From NCBI GenBank assembly GCA_023229945.1, contig JALNYH010000050.1, positions 1 through 5,072 of the forward strand: a stretch of 5,072 nucleotides of DNA. The letters are read 5' to 3'. The translations under genes and the position numbers were made by a program. Under the pieces are notes generated by a model. It was given only the letters and a program-made list of their open reading frames with translations. It made no database searches and was not told the DNA's origin. Below, piece after piece: positions 1-5,072 of the stretch. How positions within the stretch are numbered: the first letter of the stretch is position 1; every line of letters starts with the position of its first letter. This DNA is from Arcobacteraceae bacterium. GTDB lineage: Bacteria > Campylobacterota > Campylobacteria > Campylobacterales > Arcobacteraceae.

Positions 1-3000
1 TGACTGCTTCACATAGCTCTATTGTTAAATATAACGCTGGACAAGATGAAACAGAAAAAAAACAAAGGGGTAAAAAATATAGAACACTAGGTGGATATTT
101 TTTAGGAGAAGACAGAGGACTGTTTTCAAGACCTTTTGAATCAACAGGAACAATAGCTTTAACTTTTGTTTCATCCCCTAATGAGCCAGAGAAAGTATTA
201 AATGCAATAATTAATACAAAATGTTCCCTAGTTGAACAAAACGGTGAAAGGGATGCTTATGAAGATAGTGTTCATTTTTTTCTAGTTAAAAACAAAGAGT
301 TAAATTTAGATGATATATATTTGATTGAAAATGGTAAAAAAAAGGTTCTTCTTGGAGATGAACTATTTCAAAACCTAAGAGCAGTACATGGAAAAGATAA
401 TGTAATTTCGCTAGGGAATAAAAAAGAGGAGTATTTATCATATTTATATGGACATCTATGGAATAAAAATGTGGCAAGTTCTAAATCTGCCATTAAGGCA
501 GCGAGAGCATTTGCTAAATTTATACATGCCAAACCAGTTGATAATATTAATAGCTTCATTAAGAATGAATTTTTAGAATCTAAAGGGATGAAAAGCGAAA
601 TATCTAAACTTTCTAGTGCTATTAGAACACTAAAAGAGATGAAAGATGAATCGGATGAGATCGAAAATGGAATTAACGAATTAAATGTTATAGCTAAAAA
701 AATATCTTCTATTCTAAGCGTTTGGGAAAAGAACAAAAAAGAACACTATATTTTTGCAGCAATTGATTATAAAAATCAAGAGATAAAGAGCAATGATATT
801 AAAGAGCAATTTAAAAACTATCACAAAGAGGTAGAAGATAAAGAAAATGAATCAAAAATTCTTATGAAACAAGCTGAAAGCTTACAAAAAGAGCTTATTA
901 CGCTAAAAGGGATTGCCGACTCAAATACAAATTATTTAAAATATCAGAATATAGAAGCCAGCATAGAGCAACAAAAGAAAAAATTGCAAGATATGAAGAT
1001 GGAAGTTTTTTATAATACTACCACTTATTTAAAACAGAGAGTTAGAAATGAATTAAGTAAACTGATTGAATTAGAAGGTTTTGAGAAGGAGAAGCTACTC
1101 ATTAGCTCACTATTGGAATCTATTGAAAGATTGCTTGGTGAAGAAATCAAGGACTTTGGTATGGAGACATCCGTAGATTCAGAAGATTTTAAAATATTAT
1201 TTCCAATCTTGGTTGATATAATAAAAGATATTTCAAATATTCATAAAAAACTTATTGATTCCGCAGAGTTTGTTAAAATCTATGATGGTCACAAAGAATT
1301 TTTAGAGAAAATTACTTTTGACTATAAGAAAGCCGAAGAGAAGCTAGGAGAACTGGATATTCAAATCAATGAGATTGAACATCACAAAAGCTTTACCCCT
1401 AAAAACATACAAGAAGAACTTCAAATACTAAAAAATGAGTTACCTGATTGTAATCCGTCCTTTATTAACAAATATATTGAAATAAAGCCCGAAGAAACTG
1501 AATGGGGAGAGTCAATCGAAGGTTTTATTAAAAACAATCGTTTTGCTGTAATTGTTAATTCAGAATACGAGTACGAAGCAATTGAAACAGCTAAAACATT
1601 AAAGTTGAACAATATCAAAATTGTTCAGGGTAAGAAAATGTTAAAAAAATTAGATTTAAAAGGAGATGCCGTAAGGGAGTCTTCTATAATAAATAAATTA
1701 ACATTTACTAATGAAATAACTAGAGCTTATTTGATTAATAATTACGGTAATGTCTTGTGCCTAGAAAATGAATATGAAATTAAAAATTCAGATAGAGCAA
1801 TCACTAAAGATGGAAAAGCTTCTAATGGTGGCTTAATGTTTTATTGTAAGGCAAAAGAATTAGTGTTTGGTGAAGGTTCTTTGCTTTTAACATTACAAAA
1901 ACTAAAAGCAGAAGCAGAAGTAATGAGAAGTAATAATAAATTATTGCGCAACAAAACAACTGATATTCAAGGGATTGTAGGGATATTTGAAATTTTAAAA
2001 AGTAAATTAAAATTCAATAATAATATCTTTTATGAAGAGTGTAAAAATGATTTAAATGAATATACAAAAACAAGAGATCTACTGAAAACAATTGATAAAT
2101 CTGATTTTGAACAAATAAAAAGTCAAATAGAGAAAACGAAGCTAGATATAGAAGAAATTACAAGTAAGAATACTTCTGTTTTAAGAGAGCTTGGAGCTTT
2201 TACTGAAAAAATCAAAGATGAAAATTCAATAATTCAAAATGAACAAAACCTACTTCAATCAAAAAAAAGCAAATTAGAGTTTAGAGAAGAAGAATACTTT
2301 AGTTTGTTACAAGTTCTCACTCCTTCTTTAAAATTTGATATTGAAAAAGATAAAATCAATCAACAAATAAATAACACGGATAGTTATAAAGAGCCAAATG
2401 AATTAAAAGTAGATATTGTTGATTATTGGTCTGATTTTAAAGAATATTACATAAAGAGCGGTGTATTTGAATCTAAACAAATATACTACTCTGAAAATCA
2501 AAATTTTGCTGAACTTAGTGTAGGCTTTGATAGGTTTTATCAGTTGGCAATAGAAAAGGAAAAAGCTATTTCTGAAATAACTAGACTCAGTAATACTATG
2601 CAGATTAGATACAGAGAGCAGATAGCAAAACACGAAAAAGATGTTAAAGAAATTTTTGTTAATAGTTTTTGTTCAAGCATATACAGAAATATAAAAAACT
2701 GCAAATTGGAAATTGAAGAGTTTACAGATAAACTAAGAGGACATAAGTTTGAGAATGAAAGTTTTATTATTGAAGTAAAAGAAGCAGAACCAGAGTTCGA
2801 AGAATATAAAAAATATTTTCAGTATATTGCAGAAAATCAAGATTCTATTAGTGAAAATTCACTTTTTAGCAATAATCAAACAAAAGAAGATCTTGTACAA
2901 ACAAAAAATAAACTATTTGAAATGTTTATTAAAAATGAAGAATCTCAATCTGAACTTCAAAGAATTTCTGACTATAGGAATTATGCAAAATATGACATTC

Positions 3001-3473
3001 TACAGGTAGTTGATGGCAGAGGTATAAGTCTAAGTAAAAATGGAAAAAATTCAGGTGGACAAGGTGAAACATCTTATTATGTTGTTCGTTCAATTAACTT
3101 GCATTCTGCTTTAAATCCAGCAGAAGCAAACGGAACGACACTAGAATCGCTTATTATAGATGAAAGCTTTCTAAAGACAAATGATACTAGAGCAAAAGAA
3201 ATATTAAATTATTTAAATAAAACTTTGGGCTTTCAAATTATCTGTGCATTGCCAACAAAATCCGCTAATGTACTAAATGAATTAGAAGCTTCTAACTATC
3301 ATATTGTAAAACAACATACAGATAAGAAGGTCGGTGAACTAGACTATATTACATGGGCTAGACACAGCAAGCGCAATACAAAAGAAATAAAGATGCTTTA
3401 CAAATCTAAACAAGAAAGTTTATTTGCAGAATCAAGTAAAGAGGCTACGGAAGAATACAATGCAACTGCATGA
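1..3473 (+). CDS. jetC: JetC-like SMC/MukB-family ATPase of a Wadjet system (5' end outside window)
   Basis: This is the SMC-like motor subunit of a Wadjet anti-plasmid complex; in that family JetC dimers with JetA and JetB hydrolyse ATP to extrude DNA loops. The frame is open from position 3, giving 1156 visible residues before TGA at 3471-3473. A TTG at 321 is not the start, because family-like sequence continues upstream: KYNAGQDE (visible residues 9-16), RTLGGYFLGEDRG (27-39) and STGTIALTF (47-55) match the N-terminal head just after Walker A. About 50-70 residues, including Walker A, are probably missing to the left. A Lys/Glu-rich coiled coil follows from about residue 190. The MukB-like hinge is at about 497-626, with WGESIEGFIKNNRFAVIV and AITKDGK. 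A second coiled coil precedes the C-terminal head, which has ABC signature SGGQGE (1017-1022), Walker B LIIDES (Asp1053, Glu1054) and a following FQIICALPTKSAN strand. All ATPase motifs in view look intact. Family assignment is strong; the Wadjet subtype is not decided. Confidence 0.92.
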   Translation, partial: TASHSSIVKYNAGQDETEKKQRGKKYRTLGGYFLGEDRGLFSRPFESTGTIALTFVSSPNEPEKVLNAIINTKCSLVEQNGERDAYEDSVHFFLVKNKELNLDDIYLIENGKKKVLLGDELFQNLRAVHGKDNVISLGNKKEEYLSYLYGHLWNKNVASSKSAIKAARAFAKFIHAKPVDNINSFIKNEFLESKGMKSEISKLSSAIRTLKEMKDESDEIENGINELNVIAKKISSILSVWEKNKKEHYIFAAIDYKNQEIKSNDIKEQFKNYHKEVEDKENESKILMKQAESLQKELITLKGIADSNTNYLKYQNIEASIEQQKKKLQDMKMEVFYNTTTYLKQRVRNELSKLIELEGFEKEKLLISSLLESIERLLGEEIKDFGMETSVDSEDFKILFPILVDIIKDISNIHKKLIDSAEFVKIYDGHKEFLEKITFDYKKAEEKLGELDIQINEIEHHKSFTPKNIQEELQILKNELPDCNPSFINKYIEIKPEETEWGESIEGFIKNNRFAVIVNSEYEYEAIETAKTLKLNNIKIVQGKKMLKKLDLKGDAVRESSIINKLTFTNEITRAYLINNYGNVLCLENEYEIKNSDRAITKDGKASNGGLMFYCKAKELVFGEGSLLLTLQKLKAEAEVMRSNNKLLRNKTTDIQGIVGIFEILKSKLKFNNNIFYEECKNDLNEYTKTRDLLKTIDKSDFEQIKSQIEKTKLDIEEITSKNTSVLRELGAFTEKIKDENSIIQNEQNLLQSKKSKLEFREEEYFSLLQVLTPSLKFDIEKDKINQQINNTDSYKEPNELKVDIVDYWSDFKEYYIKSGVFESKQIYYSENQNFAELSVGFDRFYQLAIEKEKAISEITRLSNTMQIRYREQIAKHEKDVKEIFVNSFCSSIYRNIKNCKLEIEEFTDKLRGHKFENESFIIEVKEAEPEFEEYKKYFQYIAENQDSISENSLFSNNQTKEDLVQTKNKLFEMFIKNEESQSELQRISDYRNYAKYDILQVVDGRGISLSKNGKNSGGQGETSYYVVRSINLHSALNPAEANGTTLESLIIDESFLKTNDTRAKEILNYLNKTLGFQIICALPTKSANVLNELEASNYHIVKQHTDKKVGELDYITWARHSKRNTKEIKMLYKSKQESLFAESSKEATEEYNATA
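3449..3453 (+). promoter_or_regulatory. Ribosome binding site of jetD
   Basis: GGAAG inside the 3' end of jetC lies six bases before the ATG at 3460. It supports that ATG over the in-frame TTG at 3424, which would add 12 residues lacking family-like sequence and has only a weak purine stretch upstream. Confidence 0.55.
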
Positions 3474-4605
3474 ATTAGAGCATCACCTAAATTTAAAAGA
3501 TATATATAATCTTTTAAATGATGTGTTAGATAAACTTGATTTAAAGCCTGCTTATGAGAGAACAAATAGTATTCAATATCCAATTAATGCAAAAGTTTTC
3601 CCTTCTTTATATAGCCCACAAACATACAGAGAAGATGAAGAAATTGAAAATGCTATACAAGTATTAATAGATAAAGAAATTTTCACAATAAAACAATCCA
3701 AAAAAGAAACTTTTATTGATATAAGGACTAAATCTAAAGCAAAGATGATTTTTAATTATGATTTTGAGCAGTGGCTAAGAAGTTTTTATAAAAGAGAAAT
3801 GCGTACAAATAGTTGGAAAGACACTATTGAACAGCTAAGTTGCAATGCTGATATTGAAGAGTTGATGTTAAATAATAAAATAACTATCCCTGAAAAAAAA
3901 GAACATGATGTTGCAATACAATTATTGAAATTATTAACTTCTGATAATGAAAATAAATCAGTGCGTCATATCAGTGCCAAATATTTTTGGGGCATGTCAA
4001 AAGTGCTTGACAATAAAGAACAAATTGTTAGCCATTGCAAACTAAGAATAATGCCAATACTTTTGCATATAAAAGCGATAGACAATAATCCTAATACAAT
4101 ATTATTTATTGAAAACCAAGATACTTATATAGAAGCAATCAATAGTCAAAACACTATTTTTGAAAACTATATTTTAATTTTCTCATCTGGATTTAAAGCA
4201 TCAGCAAAGAGGGTTAGAACCGAGAGCGGAAGCAAGGTGTTTTTTGAAGATAATTGCTGTTTAGACAAAGAAGGAAGAAAAAAATTCAAACAATGGCTAT
4301 ATGGAGATAATGAGCCAGAATTCAATGTTTACTTTTGGGGGGATTTAGATTTCTCTGGTGTGAATATTTTATCATCCTTGAAAAAAGTTTTCCCAAATCT
4401 TCAAGCTTGGGAGTATGGATATAATAGATTGTTAAAAGCCATAGATAATGACGATGCTCATAGTCCCAATTCTGCTAATAAGGAAGGTCAAACTGAACCT
4501 ACATTGACTGGATGTGAATTTACTGACACCAAGCTAATTCCAGCTTTAAAATATAAGCAATTATTTGTTGACCAAGAATTTGCTGACTTATTAGAAGATT
4601 TGTAA
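3460..4605 (+). CDS. jetD: JetD-like Toprim nuclease subunit of Wadjet (DUF2220-type)
   Basis: This 381-residue protein is the predicted DNA-cleaving subunit. In characterised Wadjet systems JetD uses a topoisomerase VI-like Toprim centre to cut circular DNA after JetABC has extruded it. The N-terminal part (about 1-160) is helical and divergent, in the place of the family's DNA-binding arm. VRHISAKYFWGMSKVLDNKE (168-187) matches the conserved 'R-x-S-x-x-x-F-x-x-SKxL' region before the Toprim fold. Toprim residues are visible: Glu218 in LFIENQDTY, Asp295 and Asp297 in YFWGDLDFSG, and DQE (371-373) near the C terminus, like the terminal 'QE' motif of DUF2220 proteins. The length is normal for JetD. 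It overlaps jetC by 14 bases in another frame, implying translational coupling. The SGF-to-WGD interval (243-293) appears longer than in the type I proteins I know. The metal-binding role of these residues is inferred from the family. An Spo11/TopoVI-A-like protein outside Wadjet is unlikely given the jetC neighbour. Confidence 0.9.
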   Translation: MQLHELEHHLNLKDIYNLLNDVLDKLDLKPAYERTNSIQYPINAKVFPSLYSPQTYREDEEIENAIQVLIDKEIFTIKQSKKETFIDIRTKSKAKMIFNYDFEQWLRSFYKREMRTNSWKDTIEQLSCNADIEELMLNNKITIPEKKEHDVAIQLLKLLTSDNENKSVRHISAKYFWGMSKVLDNKEQIVSHCKLRIMPILLHIKAIDNNPNTILFIENQDTYIEAINSQNTIFENYILIFSSGFKASAKRVRTESGSKVFFEDNCCLDKEGRKKFKQWLYGDNEPEFNVYFWGDLDFSGVNILSSLKKVFPNLQAWEYGYNRLLKAIDNDDAHSPNSANKEGQTEPTLTGCEFTDTKLIPALKYKQLFVDQEFADLLEDL

Positions 4606-4606
4606 T

Positions 4607-4834
4607 ATGAAAACACAAACCCTAGAATACAACAAAGAAACAGGTCAAATAACTAGCTGTGAATACGACGAGGGATTCCTTGTGAGTTCAAGCGACGTAA
4701 CTACTGCCGTAATGACTTTGGCTCTTGAAAAGCTCTATGATGATTACGGTTTAGATATAGGGGATGAAGTTGTTGTAACGAAGAAAAAGAGTTTATATAA
4801 AGTTACAAAGTTTTCAATTAGAAAGCTTCCTTGA
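4607..4834 (+). CDS. Small hypothetical protein, 75 aa, immediately downstream of jetD
   Basis: I do not recognise this protein. The ATG follows the jetD TAA (4603-4605) after one base, and a weak AGAAG at 4593-4597 lies nine bases upstream, so reinitiation or coupling with jetD is likely. The sequence suggests a beta-hairpin-like start (TLEYNKETGQITSCEYDEGF, residues 5-24), one amphipathic helix (about 29-47, SDVTTAVMTLALEKLYDDYG), then strands in GDEVVVTKKKSLYKVTKF (52-69). The GDEVVV stretch resembles a small beta-barrel or KOW/SH3-like turn, but that is only a resemblance. There is no signal peptide or membrane segment, and charge is near neutral (12 acidic, 10 basic residues). Hand-counted G+C is about 36%, against roughly 18-30% in sampled lines of jetC and jetD. 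It may be a Wadjet accessory protein or the first gene of the flanking DNA. The uninterrupted frame, placement and plausible fold make it a likely real gene. Confidence 0.65.
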   Translation: MKTQTLEYNKETGQITSCEYDEGFLVSSSDVTTAVMTLALEKLYDDYGLDIGDEVVVTKKKSLYKVTKFSIRKLP

Positions 4835-4915
4835 AAATTTGAGGTGAAAAAGTAGTATTTTTATTTTTTTTGTGGGCTACTAAAGAAACTGCGATTTTTC
4901 AGAAATCTTGTTTTG

Positions 4916-4952
4916 TGCGTTTGCTACATAATATCGGCTTTTTTTGCGTTTG
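4916..4952. repeat. Short direct repeat TGCGTTTG, two copies
   Basis: The 8-base word TGCGTTTG occurs at 4916-4923 and 4945-4952, so the copies start 29 bases apart. It sits in a T-rich noncoding stretch, so chance is a reasonable explanation; a protein-binding repeat pair is possible. Confidence 0.25.
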
Positions 4953-4996
4953 TATCTGTTTGTTTTTTATGTCGTTATATCTATCTGCTAGCATAA

Positions 4997-5048
4997 GCGA
5001 GAAGACAACAATCTCTACAACTAGAGCAAAAAGAAAAAAGTATCTCGC
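4997..5048. repeat. Nested inverted repeats
   Basis: GCGAGA (4997-5002) pairs exactly with TCTCGC (5043-5048) across 40 bases. Inside that loop, CTCTA (5013-5017) and TAGAG (5022-5026) form a perfect 5-bp hairpin with a CAAC loop. The two together make a small nested structure outside any supported gene. Stems are short and the interior is A-rich, so stability is modest. It could be a transcribed RNA fold, a relaxase or recombinase recognition region, or coincidence. It is not a classic intrinsic terminator: A-rich sequence rather than a T-run follows on this strand. Confidence 0.35.
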
Positions 5049-5072
5049 AAAAAAAGAGTAATTTAGCGCGCC

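Larger units (their letters stand above)
4835..5072. other. Noncoding 3' flank, T-rich then structured
   Basis: These 238 bases follow the 75-aa gene and hold no convincing gene. A strong Shine-Dalgarno-like GAGGTG at 4841-4846 is not followed by a usable start codon, since its own GTG reads into TAG after two codons. A T-rich run (4858-4871) lies between AGTAG (4851-4855) and CTACT (4877-4881), but the loop is about 21 bases and the stem is short, so this is not a standard terminator. A 63-codon TTG-started frame (4870-5061) with a hydrophobic stretch lacks a ribosome binding site and is not called. G+C is about 32% by hand count, above that of sampled jetC. Confidence 0.5.

Noticed and set aside
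368..736. 122-codon open frame on the minus strand inside jetC
   Set aside because: It lies entirely antisense to conserved jetC coding sequence and reads as a low-complexity Ser/Leu/Phe shadow frame.
3424..3459. TTG at 3424 as the jetD start
   Set aside because: The ATG at 3460 has a better-placed ribosome binding site and gives a family-like length; the extra 12 residues are basic and nondescript.
321..3473. jetC as a complete 1050-aa gene starting at TTG 321
   Set aside because: The same frame stays open back to position 3 and encodes head-domain sequence typical of JetC (NAG, RTLGGYFLGE and STGTIALTF motifs), so the TTG is an internal leucine and the gene is cut by the window edge.
1..4605. 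Lamassu or a RecN/SbcC-type repair system as an alternative identity
   Set aside because: The MukB-like hinge and head motifs and the adjacent overlapping DUF2220/Toprim gene fit Wadjet; Lamassu and SbcCD operons lack a JetD-like partner.
4858..4907. Intrinsic terminator after the 75-aa gene
   Set aside because: AGTAG/CTACT has a loop of about 21 bases with the T-tract inside it, and GATTT/AAATC (4893-4907) is a weak 5-bp AT-rich stem. Neither has a GC-rich stem followed by a T-run.
4870..5061. 63-aa frame with a hydrophobic segment starting at TTG
   Set aside because: There is no ribosome binding site within 5-12 bases of the TTG. The hydrophobic stretch follows simply from T-rich DNA, and the frame contains the inverted repeats. 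A small membrane protein cannot be excluded.

Overview
The window looks like low-GC bacterial DNA: hand counts of sample lines in the two large genes give roughly 18-30% G+C, with heavy use of AAA, ATA, TTA and AGA codons. This fits a low-GC Bacillota genome or a mobile element in one, but the sequence shows no taxonomic marker, so the host assignment is an inference.

Positions 1-4605 hold the distal half of a Wadjet-type (JetABCD, also called MksFEBG) plasmid-defence operon on the + strand. The first gene enters from the left edge already open and runs to 3473. It encodes most of a MukB/SMC-like ATPase (JetC), with the end of the N-terminal head lobe, a coiled-coil arm, a central hinge, a returning coiled coil, and a C-terminal head lobe carrying the ABC signature and Walker B. 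The Walker A segment lies upstream of the window. The jetD gene (3460-4605) overlaps the end of jetC by 14 bases and encodes the Toprim-fold nuclease subunit (DUF2220-like C-terminal domain). By the usual order, jetA (MukF-like) and jetB (MukE-like) should lie just left of the window, but they are not visible.

A 75-codon gene of unknown function (4607-4834) starts one base after the jetD stop, as if co-translated, yet its G+C (about 36% by hand count) is clearly higher than that of jetC. It is either a small accessory gene of the Wadjet operon or the first gene of the DNA next to the defence cargo.

Positions 4835-5072 contain no convincing gene. The stretch is T-rich at first and ends with a nested pair of inverted repeats, which could be a transcribed structure or a mobile-element backbone site. 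No tRNA, rRNA, CRISPR array, transposase or integrase was seen.

As a working model, JetC (with JetA and JetB) would form a loop-extruding SMC motor that senses small circular DNA, and JetD would cut the DNA once the motor has run round the circle. The system itself is a known type; the parts less well explained here are the attached 75-aa gene and the structured 3' region.
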